A stretch of 64,000 nt of DNA from CF-162 sp040882565 (GCA_040882565.1 JBBEAZ010000044.1:124001-188000), one strand, 5' to 3'. Shown: positions 1 to 9,200, numbered from the stretch's first letter. The notes: a model not told the origin generated them from the sequence alone. Translations and numbers: made by a program.

Positions 1-86
1 CGTCCGGATACGCCCATCTGGCACCCCGAATGTTGAACAACGAACAGAACCCTCGTGTTCCCAGTTCCTTGCTCCAGGCCGAAGGC

Positions 87-1706
87 CTAGTACATATCCG
101 ACATTGACGGTGCGGCCATTGCGCCCTTCTTCTCCGGGATCTCAGCGACCAGGCAATTCGTCGTCAGGACCATCGAAGCGATGCTGACCGCGTTCTCCAG
201 CGCCGAGCGCGTGACCTTGACCGGGTCGACGATGCCGCGCTTGATCATGTTGCCGTAGTCGTTCCTCGCGGCGTCGTAGCCTTCGCCGACCTTCAGCGTC
301 TTCACCTTCTGCACAATCACCGAGCCATCCTGGCCGGCGTTTGCGGCGATACGGCGCAGGGGCTCCTCCAGCGCGCGCTTGAGGATGTTGGCGCCGGTGG
401 CCTCGTCGCTGGTGAGGCTCATCTTCTCGAGAGCGGGCAGCGCGTTGATGAACGCGACGCCACCGCCGGACACGATGCCCTCTTCGACGGCCGCACGGGT
501 CGCCTGGACGGCGTCCTCGACGCGGTGCTTGCGCTCCTTCAGCTCGGTCTCCGTAGCCGCGCCGACCTTGATCACGGCGACGCTGCCGGTGAGCTTGCCA
601 AGTCGCTCCTGGAGCTTCTCTTTGTCCCAGTCAGACGTCGCGGCTTCGATCGCGCCCTTGACGGCCTGAACGCGGCCCTGCATCGCCTTGGGCGAGCCCG
701 CTCCCTGGACGATCGTCGTCTCGTCCTTCGTGACGACGACCTTGCGCGCGCGGCCCAGGTCCACCAGCTCCGTGGCGTCCAGCTTGCGACCGAGTTCCTC
801 GCTGATCAGCGTGCCGCCCGTGACCGTGGCCAGGTCGCCGAGGTTGTCCTTGCGGCGGTCGCCGAAGCCCGGCGCCTTGACCGCGACGACGTTGAGCGTG
901 CCGCGCAGCCGGTTGACGGCCAGCGTGGCGAGCGCCTCGCCGTCTACGTCGTCGGCGACGATCAGCAGGTTCTTGCTGCCGCTCTGAAGCACCTTCTCGA
1001 GGACCGGCAGGATGTCGTTGACGGCGGAGAGCTTCTTGTCGGTGATCAGTACGTAGGGTTCGTCGATCACCGCCTCCATGCGCTCCGGGTTGGTGACGAA
1101 GTAGGGGCTGATGTAACCGCGGTCGAAGTTCATGCCTTCGACGAACTCTGTCTCGGTCTTGATGCCCTTCGACTCTTCGACGGTGATGACGCCGTCCTTG
1201 CCGACCTTCTCCATCACTTCGGCGATCAGCTCGCCGATCTCCGCGTCGTTGTTGGCGGAGATCGCCGCGACCTGCGACATCTGGGCTCGCGCCGTGACCT
1301 TGACGGAGTGGGTCTTGATGTAGCCGACGACAACCTGTGCCGCCTGCTCGATGCCCCGCTTCAGGGCCATCGGGTTGGCGCCGGCGGCGACGTTCTTCAG
1401 TCCTTCGTGGACGATCGCCTGGCCGAGGACCGTCGCGGTCGTCGTGCCGTCGCCGGCGATGTCGTTGGTCTTCGAGGCGATCTCCTTGGCGAGCTGGGCG
1501 CCGATGTTCTCGAACGGGTCTTCCAGCTCGATGTCCTTGGCGATCGTTACGCCGTCGTTGGTGATCGTCGGCGAGCCGAACTTCTTCTCGAGGACGACGT
1601 TGCGGCCCTTGGGGCCGAGGGTGATCTTGACGGCATCGGCGAGGGCGTCGACGCCGTTCTTCAGCGCGTGTCGCGCGGCCTCGTCGAAGAGCAGTTGCTT
1701 GGCCAT
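87..1706 (-). CDS. groL: Chaperonin GroEL (60 kDa)
   Basis: ATP-driven protein-folding chaperonin of the cytoplasm. The 539-residue product has the usual family length and carries the N-terminal ATP-binding signature KNGVDALADAVKITLGPKGR, the catalytic region DGTTTATVL near residue 87, and the SGGGVAFI segment. The start is fixed by AGGAG just upstream of the ATG. The C-terminus ends in KKGAMAAPSMSDMY instead of the Gly-Gly-Met tail common in GroEL. No groES lies upstream: the 5' neighbour is a divergent gene, so this is a stand-alone groEL and the co-chaperonin must be elsewhere. A perfect CIRCE element lies 74 bp upstream. Family assignment is certain. Confidence 0.98.
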   Translation of the reverse strand: MAKQLLFDEAARHALKNGVDALADAVKITLGPKGRNVVLEKKFGSPTITNDGVTIAKDIELEDPFENIGAQLAKEIASKTNDIAGDGTTTATVLGQAIVHEGLKNVAAGANPMALKRGIEQAAQVVVGYIKTHSVKVTARAQMSQVAAISANNDAEIGELIAEVMEKVGKDGVITVEESKGIKTETEFVEGMNFDRGYISPYFVTNPERMEAVIDEPYVLITDKKLSAVNDILPVLEKVLQSGSKNLLIVADDVDGEALATLAVNRLRGTLNVVAVKAPGFGDRRKDNLGDLATVTGGTLISEELGRKLDATELVDLGRARKVVVTKDETTIVQGAGSPKAMQGRVQAVKGAIEAATSDWDKEKLQERLGKLTGSVAVIKVGAATETELKERKHRVEDAVQATRAAVEEGIVSGGGVAFINALPALEKMSLTSDEATGANILKRALEEPLRRIAANAGQDGSVIVQKVKTLKVGEGYDAARNDYGNMIKRGIVDPVKVTRSALENAVSIASMVLTTNCLVAEIPEKKGAMAAPSMSDMY

Positions 1707-1779
1707 GGGTTACTCCTTCTGGTATGGGCTGGGCCCCGGGGCCGGGGCGAAGTTCGTTTTGTAGTTTCGGGGTGCGATA

Positions 1780-1806
1780 TTAGCACTCACAGGGGCGGAG
1801 TGCTAA
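1780..1806. promoter_or_regulatory. CIRCE operator (HrcA binding site)
   Basis: The sequence reads TTAGCACTC, nine bases, GAGTGCTAA, a perfect match to the CIRCE inverted repeat bound by the heat-shock repressor HrcA. It sits between groL on the minus strand and the secreted-protein gene on the plus strand, so groL is predicted to be derepressed by heat or misfolded protein. hrcA itself is not in the window. Confidence 0.95.
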
Positions 1807-1870
1807 CTGCATTGTGGCCCAGCCCCGTGGGGATAGTCAAGAGCGCCGGGTCGTCCGCTCGCAAGCGCCA

Positions 1871-1900
1871 TTGACAGCAGGGCGTACAGTGCGAGATGAG
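1871..1900 (+). promoter_or_regulatory. Sigma-70-like promoter of the secreted-protein gene
   Basis: TTGACA at 1871-1876 is followed after 18 bp by GATGAG at 1895-1900, with the proposed GTG start 12 nt further on. The same TTGACA plus GATGAT-type box arrangement is seen at 5129. It makes the longer reading from 1814, which starts upstream of this promoter, unlikely. Confidence 0.4.
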
Positions 1901-1912
1901 GGTAGGCAAAAA

Positions 1913-2704
1913 GTGAGGCTAAGACTGGCCCTTGGCGTTCTTGCATTCATCCTCGCGTTTGCGGGGGGCTATTCGGTTACCTCGGAGGTGCGCGCAACAC
2001 ACTTGGAACCAGACTGTCAAGGCCACTACATGAACTGCACCAAGTACTACGCTGGGCAATACTCGTATTCCGCACCTGGGGTTGGTGGTTGGATCAAAGC
2101 GCAAGACGTTTCGCTGATCGATCCCACCGACGACGTCGTTGCGAGTTGGGTGGGTGCGCTGGACACCACTGGAACTTCGACGTGGCTTCAAGCTGGCTTC
2201 TGGGAGGGAGAGATACCTTACAGCAATGGTGGATCGCTATCTTCACCGCACTTGTACACAGAGATCAGGCGCGGGGACGCGTGCTTCCCAGCGTACGGCT
2301 GGGTAGATCGAGGACTTCCCGGTGGCACGTTCGATTCCGTGTATGCACAGTACGTACCGAACCAATGGGAGGGATATTGCGGCGGCGTTTACGTTTATAC
2401 ATGGTGGCTGCGGCGAGGATCCCCTACCAGTCCGCCTATGGACGTCAACTTCATGCGTGACCCATTTGGGCGAATCGACGCCAACACAGAGATACACAAT
2501 CATTCAAGCATCGAGCCGCTAAATAATCAGTGCTTCGGGACAACCACCAACTGCCTGGCTTCTTGCTCGTGCTACGGCGTGAAGTACTTCAACTACTCCT
2601 CATGGCAGCTGTGGACGACCGTGCCATCATACATATATGCGCATCCGCCGTACCAACGCTGGGGCCTGATCAACTATTATTCGTTCTACGCGACGAGGCC
2701 ATGA
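1913..2704 (+). CDS. Secreted protein of unknown function
   Basis: A 263-residue protein with a clear N-terminal signal peptide (VRLRLALGVLAFILAFAGG, probable cleavage near VRA-TH). The mature part is rich in Tyr, Trp, Asn and Ser, with about eight cysteines, as in an extracellular beta-rich, disulfide-bonded protein. I do not recognise the family. The reading frame is open from 1814, but the GTG at 1913 is preferred because it begins the signal peptide, has GAGGG upstream and follows a good promoter. The stop overlaps the next ATG (ATGA), so it is probably translationally coupled to the beta-propeller protein and the two may act together outside the membrane. Confidence 0.7.
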   Translation: MRLRLALGVLAFILAFAGGYSVTSEVRATHLEPDCQGHYMNCTKYYAGQYSYSAPGVGGWIKAQDVSLIDPTDDVVASWVGALDTTGTSTWLQAGFWEGEIPYSNGGSLSSPHLYTEIRRGDACFPAYGWVDRGLPGGTFDSVYAQYVPNQWEGYCGGVYVYTWWLRRGSPTSPPMDVNFMRDPFGRIDANTEIHNHSSIEPLNNQCFGTTTNCLASCSCYGVKYFNYSSWQLWTTVPSYIYAHPPYQRWGLINYYSFYATRP

Positions 2705-3876
2705 CAGTGCGGATCCGGCAGATCGTGTGGATCCTCGTCTCCGGACTAGTGTTGGGCGGGGCAGTGGGAGTTGTCTTCGCGTTCATTCTTGCGCCCGATG
2801 ACGCCCCGCTCCCGGCGTCCGACAAGGCCCAAGCCGGACTTCCTATTTCCAATCCTGGCGAAGGCAGTGTCGGGTTCCCAAGCGACCTCGATAGCTTAGA
2901 GCTCCCTCCGGGAGACTTGGCTGTGGACAGCGCGGGGACCCTCTGGGTTCCGTTGTTCACGGGTGGAGACTCCGGCCACCGACTAAGCCGGTACAATCCC
3001 CAATCACCTGAAATCAAGTCATACGCCCTGCCGGACAGTCCCGCGTCCAATCTCTTCGGTTTCATCGAATCTGCCCCCGATGGGCGGCTGGTGTTGGCAT
3101 ATGGAGATATCGTCACCGTCTTCGATCCTGAAGCCGACGCATTCCTAACGGTATCACTGCCGCCAACGGGCGACGCCGAAGCCCTGCCGATACCGGCGGA
3201 GGGCACATGGGTCACCGACCTAAGCATATCTCCGTCCGGGGAGGCCTATGTATCACGCATGAACGTTAGCGCGATCGCCGTTGTGGACCTAGGCGCGATG
3301 AAAGTCGTCGATGAGATACCGGTGCCAGAGGGCTTCGGTCCCGTGTACGGGATCGAAGCCACTACTAACGGACTGTACATCACAAACTGGCTCGGAACTG
3401 CGAGCGCAGGTGCGCGGACGGCGATAATCTCGGCGGGCGAGTACAAGGAGTTGGCAGGTGGTTCCCTTGAAATACTGGGACTAGACGGGAACTCGCTAGT
3501 CATCGCCAGGAACCACGGCCTGATTCAGTTTATTGACCCGACCACTGACGACATCAGACGCGAAGTCCAAGCTGAACGTGGTGACGCGATCTACCGAATC
3601 GTCGCCTCCAACGATCGCGTATGGGTTGCCGGCAGGGACTCCGGAATGATCCTAGAGCTGACGCTTACCGGAGAATCCCTCTCTCAGCGCGAGTTGCCCG
3701 CAGACGTGGTGAAGGGTGAAAGCATCAGTTGCCCAATAGAGGTGGAGTGTAACGAAGACATCGTGATCAGCCGCACGCGAGTAGAGGGTCTTGCGGTTGC
3801 GCCGGATGGGACCCTTTATTTCTCTGATGGTACGAAGAACCGCATCGGCGTTATTCAGCCGACCGCGTTAGACTAG
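2701..3876 (+). CDS. Membrane-anchored beta-propeller protein (Vgb/NHL-like)
   Basis: The 391-residue product has one N-terminal transmembrane segment (WILVSGLVLGGAVGVVFAFI) followed by an extracytoplasmic domain. Repeated blades each carry phrases such as DLAVDSAGTLWVP, SAPDGRLVLAYG, SISPSGEAYVSR and AVAPDGTLYFSDGTKNRIG. These are typical of streptogramin-lyase or NHL-type propellers, which usually serve as binding scaffolds. No catalytic set can be asserted. The ATG overlaps the upstream stop. Two degenerate relatives lie downstream (4714-5015 and 5858-5977), so this is the intact member of a local gene family. Confidence 0.75.
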   Translation: MTVRIRQIVWILVSGLVLGGAVGVVFAFILAPDDAPLPASDKAQAGLPISNPGEGSVGFPSDLDSLELPPGDLAVDSAGTLWVPLFTGGDSGHRLSRYNPQSPEIKSYALPDSPASNLFGFIESAPDGRLVLAYGDIVTVFDPEADAFLTVSLPPTGDAEALPIPAEGTWVTDLSISPSGEAYVSRMNVSAIAVVDLGAMKVVDEIPVPEGFGPVYGIEATTNGLYITNWLGTASAGARTAIISAGEYKELAGGSLEILGLDGNSLVIARNHGLIQFIDPTTDDIRREVQAERGDAIYRIVASNDRVWVAGRDSGMILELTLTGESLSQRELPADVVKGESISCPIEVECNEDIVISRTRVEGLAVAPDGTLYFSDGTKNRIGVIQPTALD

Positions 3877-3904
3877 CGCTTTTGACGGCCTGCTCCCGCC
3901 TATG
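3877..3904 (+). repeat. Downstream repeat, copy 1
   Basis: The bases just after the propeller stop (CGCTTTTGACGGCCTGCTCC then CGCCTATG) recur at 5027-5048 in a diverged form and at 5947-5973 almost unchanged. In each case they follow an intact or decayed propeller gene, so they mark the 3' edge of a duplicated unit. Confidence 0.6.
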
Positions 3905-4049
3905 GCCAAGAGGCGGGGTGGCCGCAGCCCGCCTGCGAACCTGGAAAATAGCAACTGGCGCTCCTCGGAAACTTCAGAAACGTGAGCATTGGGGTGCATG
4001 AGAGAGAGAATACACCCTGTCCGCCCTCCAGTAGCCGATGTAGCCGACG

Positions 4050-4078
4050 TTGACATGTGGCTGTGCAGAGAGGATGTT
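4050..4078 (+). promoter_or_regulatory. Promoter of the first lipoprotein gene
   Basis: TTGACA at 4050-4055, 17 bp, then GATGTT at 4073-4078. The -10 box is weak (3 of 6), but the related gene at 5184 has the same layout with GATGAT. The GTG start lies 9 nt after the -10 box, so the message would be leaderless or nearly so. Confidence 0.4.
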
Positions 4079-4087
4079 TGAGGCGCT

Positions 4088-4717
4088 GTGAGACTGCCCT
4101 TGCCTGCGGTGTTAATCGCGCCAGTCGCGCTGACAGCCATCCTGATCTCGTGTGGAGACGCTGAGGAAGAGATCGCGCCCGCGCCGACGGCGGCCACGGC
4201 AACTCCTGACGCTACGCAAGGGCCTAATGCGACAGCCTCGCCTAACCCTGACTTCAAGACCCTGACGAACACCGCCTACGGTTATTCGCTGAGATATCCC
4301 TCAGATTGGCTTGTCAATCCAGGCGACACCGAGACTGACCCAACGACGGCGTCCTACGTCGTAATCTGGAGCGGCCCTCCTCCCACTGGGCCAGACAAGC
4401 CCGACCCGAATCTCGTGAAGTTCGAGATTTACGCGGTTCTAAACCCAGGCCGCCTTACTCTCGATGAGTGGCTCGCGGACCGCGACCGAGAGTCGCCGCT
4501 GCCGCTCACAATCCTCTCGAGTAAGGACATCGACGTTGGAGGGATCGTGGCGCAGACGCGGCTGTTACAGTATCAGGGTGAGGGCACCGGTGAGCCATTT
4601 GTCGTCATCGATGTGCCTAGAGAGGGCTTCGTTCTAGAAATAGTTGGTGTCCCAGACGAAGACTCCCCACTGCGGGCCAAAACGGATCTAATCATTTCGA
4701 GCGTGGCGTTCGAGTGA
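4088..4717 (+). CDS. Lipoprotein with PsbP/DcrB-like domain
   Basis: A 209-residue lipoprotein with a signal peptide, lipobox LISC with the cysteine near residue 22, a Thr/Ala/Pro-rich linker, and a globular domain starting YGYSLRYPSDW. That phrase is typical of PsbP-like and DcrB-like small lipoproteins. The rest of the fold (LDEWLADRD, EGFVLEIVGV, KTDLIISSVAF) matches the neighbour at 5184, its paralogue. No enzymatic residues can be named. The stop overlaps the start of a decayed propeller gene, matching the secreted-protein/propeller pairing upstream. The function is unknown; an anchored binding role is only a guess. Confidence 0.75.
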   Translation: MRLPLPAVLIAPVALTAILISCGDAEEEIAPAPTAATATPDATQGPNATASPNPDFKTLTNTAYGYSLRYPSDWLVNPGDTETDPTTASYVVIWSGPPPTGPDKPDPNLVKFEIYAVLNPGRLTLDEWLADRDRESPLPLTILSSKDIDVGGIVAQTRLLQYQGEGTGEPFVVIDVPREGFVLEIVGVPDEDSPLRAKTDLIISSVAFE

Positions 4718-5015
4718 TGGTCAGGTTCTGGCCCGTTCTCTTGATTGCCTCTGCGGCGTTGCTCCCCTTATTGTCGCCGCCACGTAGCGCCCACGCCATT
4801 CAAGGGCCGAAGGCCCTATCCTTGCCTTTTCAGAAGCCCGATATAGCGGCGAACAGCTGGTTCGATCACAACCTGCCCGACAGCGGGGCCAACGACAACA
4901 TGAGGCGCTATCACGAAGACTCGTGTTGAGGGGCTCGGCTGTTGGACCGAACGGAGATGTCTACTTCTCCGACACTTCCAAAAACCGAATTGGTGGATTT
5001 GACGTGGCGCCGTAG
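4714..5015 (+). pseudogene. Decayed beta-propeller gene (internal deletion)
   Basis: The region opens with a normal start overlapping the lipoprotein stop (GTG 4714, ATG 4717) and a good signal peptide (VLLIASAALLPLLSPPRSAHA), but the frame stops at 4929. In another frame the bases up to 5015 encode GSAVGPNGDVYFSDTSKNRI followed by GGFDVAP and a stop. This aligns with the last blade of the intact propeller (VEGLAVAPDGTLYFSDGTKN). The DNA acgaagac-tcgtg also matches the parent. The start and end of a propeller gene are kept while the middle is deleted and the frame lost. A short expressed 71-residue secreted peptide cannot be excluded. Confidence 0.65.
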
Positions 5016-5026
5016 CTTGCGTTGAA

Positions 5027-5048
5027 CGCTTTGACGCCCGCGCCCGGC
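5027..5048 (+). repeat. Downstream repeat, copy 2 (diverged)
   Basis: CGCTTTGACGCCCGCGCCCGGC follows the decayed propeller and resembles copies 1 and 3 at 3877 and 5947. Confidence 0.4.
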
Positions 5049-5128
5049 ACCCTCTAGGTCGAACAACTCAGAACTAACGAGCAACTGGATGCGATTTGGA
5101 GAATTTCGCAGTATCGCATTGTCTGGCC

Positions 5129-5157
5129 TTGACAGCCTCCCCTAATGGACAGATGAT
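5129..5157 (+). promoter_or_regulatory. Promoter of the second lipoprotein gene
   Basis: TTGACA at 5129-5134, 17 bp spacer, GATGAT at 5152-5157. The start codon lies 26 nt downstream, with GAGGGGAGA as ribosome binding site. Confidence 0.55.
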
Positions 5158-5183
5158 CGAGGCGTACGAGGGGAGACACGGAA

Positions 5184-5861
5184 ATGACGATTCCCGCCCC
5201 GGTCCGGCTTCTAGCAACGTCCCTTCTGGCTGCCTGTGCGCTGGCGTTCGCCGCGTGTGACGACGCGGGCGAGGACCTCGGCTTCGAAGAGACCTCAACC
5301 GCCACCGGCGCGGCATCGACAGCGACATCTTTGCCTGCGCAGCAAGCGCCGACCGGCACGCCTCCACAGACGGCGCCGCCCCCATCCTCTACGACCGGTG
5401 CGACTGTGACTTACACAGACCCGGCCTACGGATACTCCTTCGCGTACCCGTCTTCGTGGTACCTGTCGACGCCCGCGGAGACCGGCGGCGATCTCGTGCT
5501 TAGGAGCTATGACCCGGCCACAGCCCCTGGGATCGGCGGACCGATCCCCAAGGACAAACTGAAGGCAAGGTTCTGGGTGGCTGAGGGTGTTACAAAGCCA
5601 CTCGCCGACTGGTTGGCCGAGGGGGATGCCAGCGCGGGGCAGTTTTCAACGTCCGTGGTAGTGTCGCAGACGGAGGTAACAGTCGCCGCTAAACAAGGTA
5701 TCAGACGCGTGACTGATGTAGGGCATGGCATAACTCATATCAGCTATTACCTCTTGATGGGTGGGGGGCGAGTGTTCGTTGTCAATGGAGGGCGAGCTGA
5801 CTCCGAGTTGTGGCCTGACCTCGAGGTCATCATCCTCGCGAGTCTACGGTTCGCTCCGTGA
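5184..5861 (+). CDS. Lipoprotein with PsbP/DcrB-like domain (paralogue)
   Basis: A 225-residue lipoprotein: signal peptide, lipobox FAAC (cysteine near residue 25), a long Thr/Ser/Pro/Gln linker of about 50 residues, then a domain beginning YGYSFAYPSSWY, as in the lipoprotein at 4088. The two share the order YGYS-YPS-W, an LADWLAEGD-like helix and a terminal LASLRFAP strand, so they are tandem duplicates. Its stop overlaps a GTG that opens a remnant of a propeller N-terminus. This repeats the lipoprotein-plus-propeller arrangement a second time. The biochemical role is unknown. Confidence 0.75.
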   Translation: MTIPAPVRLLATSLLAACALAFAACDDAGEDLGFEETSTATGAASTATSLPAQQAPTGTPPQTAPPPSSTTGATVTYTDPAYGYSFAYPSSWYLSTPAETGGDLVLRSYDPATAPGIGGPIPKDKLKARFWVAEGVTKPLADWLAEGDASAGQFSTSVVVSQTEVTVAAKQGIRRVTDVGHGITHISYYLLMGGGRVFVVNGGRADSELWPDLEVIILASLRFAP

Positions 5862-5977
5862 AAGCGTCCATCCGACTGGGGTTCGTGTTTCTGTCGGCAA
5901 CGATCGTCCTTCCTTCAGTTGGTGTCGTGGCCCTGATTTCCACCGAGCTTTTGACGCGCTGCTCCCGCCTATGCTAA
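5858..5977 (+). pseudogene. Remnant of propeller N-terminus
   Basis: A GTG overlapping the lipoprotein stop opens a 39-codon frame encoding a membrane segment (IRLGFVFLSATIVLPSVGVV) that resembles the anchor of the intact propeller. It then runs into the sequence that normally follows the propeller stop (repeat copy 3). This is what is left when almost the whole coding region is deleted. Confidence 0.55.
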
Positions 5978-5980
5978 ACT
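5947..5980 (+). promoter_or_regulatory. Repeat copy 3 containing a promoter-like pair
   Basis: The third copy of the downstream repeat (5947-5973) contains TTGACG at 5951-5956, followed after 18 bp by TAAACT at 5975-5980. It could be an upstream promoter reading toward gltB, although the promoter at 6042 is better placed. The 400-bp interval 5862-6261 otherwise holds the propeller remnant, an inverted repeat and the leader ORF. Confidence 0.35.
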
Positions 5981-6010
5981 CCGTTCACGATTAACAACGT
6001 CTATACACAG

Positions 6011-6041
6011 CGCCGCCGCCACGGGCCTACGGTCGGCGGCG
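6011..6041. repeat. GC-rich inverted repeat upstream of the gltB promoter
   Basis: CGCCGCCG at 6011-6018 and CGGCGGCG at 6034-6041 form a perfect 8-bp stem with a 15-nt loop. GTCTA and TAGAC flank it imperfectly. It abuts the -35 box at 6042, so it may be an operator or may end transcription arriving from upstream. It has no T-run. Confidence 0.45.
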
Positions 6042-6070
6042 TAGACATCTTTCGGGCACGCCGGTATACT
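6042..6070 (+). promoter_or_regulatory. Promoter of the leader ORF and gltBD
   Basis: TAGACA at 6042-6047, exactly 17 bp, TATACT at 6065-6070. Each box matches the sigma-70 consensus at five of six positions. It is the strongest promoter in this stretch and faces the leader ORF and gltB. Confidence 0.65.
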
Positions 6071-6108
6071 GCACACACTCTTTCCCGGCGCTGGGGACGA
6101 GGGAAACT

Positions 6109-6240
6109 ATGCTGAAGTCCACTACTCGTGAAGCGACTGCAGGAGTTACGAAGACTCCGGCCGCTGCCCCCTGCCGGTCCGCTATTCTGCGCGCCAAGCG
6201 CGCCGCATACGACGATACGCCCCCCGTCACGCGCATCTAA
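6109..6240 (+). CDS. 43-residue leader ORF before gltB
   Basis: ATG at 6109 is preceded by GACGAGGGA at good ribosome-binding distance, and the frame runs 43 codons to TAA at 6240, 21 nt before gltB. The peptide is basic and rich in Ala, Thr and Arg, with one cysteine and no recognised domain. Its position between a strong promoter and gltB suggests a leader peptide or a small protein. It could also be chance. No family can be named. Confidence 0.4.
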   Translation: MLKSTTREATAGVTKTPAAAPCRSAILRAKRAAYDDTPPVTRI

Positions 6241-6261
6241 GGGCAGAACCAGGAGAGGGCG

Positions 6262-9200
6262 ATGGATGAGCACACTTTTTCCCGTATACGCATAAAGCGG
6301 CGTTCCGCATCCCCGGGCAAGCCGGCACAGACGCAACCCGCCCCGCAGGGCCTGTACGACGGCAAGCACGAGCACGACTCCTGCGGCGTCGGCTTCCTGG
6401 TCCACCTGAAGGGCCGCAAGTCGCACAAGGTCATCGACGACGGCATCACGGCGCTCGAACACCTGGAACACCGCGGCGCTTGCGGCTGCGAGGTCAACAC
6501 CGGCGACGGCGCCGGCGTCCTGATCCAGATCCCCCACGACTTCTTCGCCCACGTCTGCGCCCACGAAGGTATCCGCCTGCCGCAGAAGAGCAGCCACTAC
6601 GGCGTCGGTCTTCTCTTCACCTCCAGAAACGAGAAGGCCCGGAAGGACGCGATGGCGATCTTCGCAATCATCGTCGAGGACGAAGGCCAACACCTGCTCG
6701 GTTGGCGCGAGGTGCCGACGAACAACGCCTCGCTAGGAGCCAGCGCTCTCGCCGCAGAGCCAGTCATGTACCACGTCTTCGTCGGCCGCGGGACCGACTC
6801 GCGCGATGACGACAGCGAGGCCGGTGACGTCGCCTTCGAGCGCAAGCTCTACGTCATCCGCAAGCGCTTCGAGATCGCCCTCCACCGTTTCGGCATCCCG
6901 GACGCGTCCTCGTTTTATTTCGCCAGCCTCTCGTGCCGCACGCTGGTCTACAAGGGCATGCTCATCGCCACTCAGCTCCGCGAGTACTTCCCGGACCTCT
7001 CGGACCCGCGGCTGACGAGCGCGCTCTGCATGTTCCACTCACGCTTTAGCACGAACACGTTCCCGAGCTGGAAGCTGGCCCACCCTTACCGCATGATCTC
7101 GCACAACGGAGAGATCAACACCCTGCGCGGCAACATCAACTGGATGCGCGCCCGCGAAGCGCTATTCGAATCGCAGGCGATCCCGGACATCCAGAAGATC
7201 ATCCCGATCATCGACGAGCAGGGCAGCGACACCGCCTGCTTCGACAACGCTCTCGAACTGCTGACGATGACGGGCCGCCCCGTCGAGCACGCCGTGATGA
7301 TGATGATCCCCGAGCCCTGGGACGGCCACGAGTCGATGAGCCAGGAGAAGAAGGACTTCTACCGCTACCACTCGTGCCTGATGGAGCCCTGGGATGGCCC
7401 CGCCTCGATCGCCTTCACCGACGGCACCAAGATCGGCGCCGTGCTGGACCGCAACGGCCTCCGCCCTTCCCGCTACTACGTGACCAAGGACGACTACGTG
7501 ATCATGGCGTCCGAGGTCGGCGTCCTGCCGATCAAGCCGGAGAACGTGCTCCACAAGGGCCGCCTCCAGCCGGGACGCATGTTCCTCGTCGATATGGCCG
7601 AGGGCCGAATCATCGACGACACCGAGCTGAAGCACCGCATGGCCAGTGAAAAGCCCTACGGCGAGTGGTTGAAGGCCAACCTCAAGACGATAAATGACCT
7701 GCCGAAGGTGAAGCCCGCGCCACCGCTCAAGGGCGACGCGCTGATGCAGAAACAGATCGCCTTCGGCTATACCGTCGAGGACCTGAAGTACATCCTCGGC
7801 CCCATGGCCCGCGACAGCCAGGAGGCCGTCGGCTCGATGGGCACCGACACGCCACTGGCGGTGTTGTCCGATAAGCCCCAGCCCCTCTACAACTACTTCA
7901 AGCAACTCTTCGCCCAGGTCACTAACCCCCCGTTGGACGCGATCCGCGAAGAGATCGTCACCTCCGTCGGCACGACGATCGGGCCCGAGGGCGACCTCCT
8001 CGACCCGCAGCCCGAGAACGCGCGCATGGTCGAGATCAAGTCGCCGTTCATCAGCAACGAGGACCTCGCCCGCTTCAAGGCTGCGAAGAACGGCACCGTG
8101 ATGACTGAAGTCCTGCCGATCTTGTTTCCCGCAGCGGAAGGGCCAAAGGGTCTCGACCGCGCGATGCAGAGATTGTGCGAGGAGACCGACGCGGCGCTCG
8201 GCCGCGGCGCGCGCATCCTCATCCTCTCGGATCGGGGCGTCGACAAGGACAACGCGCCGATCCCGGCCCTGCTCGCGACGGCCGGCCTGCACAACCATCT
8301 CGTGCGCGAGCGTAAGCGGACGCAGGTCGGGCTCGTCCTCGAGACCGGCGATGCCCGCGAAGGGCACCACTTCTCGCTGCTGATCGGCTATGGCGCCGGC
8401 GCGGTCAACCCGTACCTGGCGCTCGACACGCTGACGCAAATGCGTGACGAGGGGCTGATGGAAGCGGACATGCCCTACGAAGAGGCGGTCGAGCACTACC
8501 TCAAGGCCTGCAAGAAGTCCGTCGTCAAAATCATGTCGAAGATGGGCATCTCAACGATCCAAAGCTACCGCGGCGCGCAGATCTTCGAAGCGATCGGCCT
8601 CGGCCAGGACTTCATCGACCACTACTTCACCTACACGGCCTCGCGCATCGGCGGCGTCGGCATCGAGGAGATCGCCGTCGACACGCTGTCACACCACGCA
8701 AGGGCGTTTCCGGAACGCGACGGCGGCCTAGCCGAACTGCTCTGGGGCGGCCAGTACCAGTGGCGCCGCGACGGCGAGTTCCACCTCTTCAACCCCGAAA
8801 CAGTCTTCAAGCTCCAGCACTCCACCCGCGCGGGACGCCAGGAGATCTTCAAGGAATACAGCCGCATGGTCGACGACCAGAGCGAACGGCTCTGCACTCT
8901 GCGCGGCCTCTTCGAGATCGAGTCCGACCGCGCGCCCATCCCGATCGACGAGGTCGAGCCTGCAGAAGCGATCTTCCACCGCTTCGCCACAGGGGCGATG
9001 TCCTTCGGCTCGATCGGCGCGGAGGCGCACGAGACGCTGGCGATCGCGATGAACCGCATCGGCGGCAAGAGCAACACCGGCGAAGGCGGAGAAGACCGCC
9101 GCCGCTTCAAGCCCGACGCGAACGGCGACCTCCGCCGCAGCGCGATCAAGCAGGTCGCCTCGGGCCGCTTCGGCGTGACAAGCGAATACCTCGTTAACGC

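Noticed and set aside
525..1874. Long plus-strand ORF opposite groL
   Set aside because: Antisense shadow of groL created by high GC; no domain and composition typical of reversed codons.
1814..1912. Longer N-terminus for the secreted protein
   Set aside because: It begins 8 bp after the CIRCE element, upstream of a good promoter, and hides the signal peptide.
3877..5980. Insertion sequence as cause of the propeller decay
   Set aside because: No transposase or terminal inverted repeats; simple deletion after tandem duplication explains the remnants.
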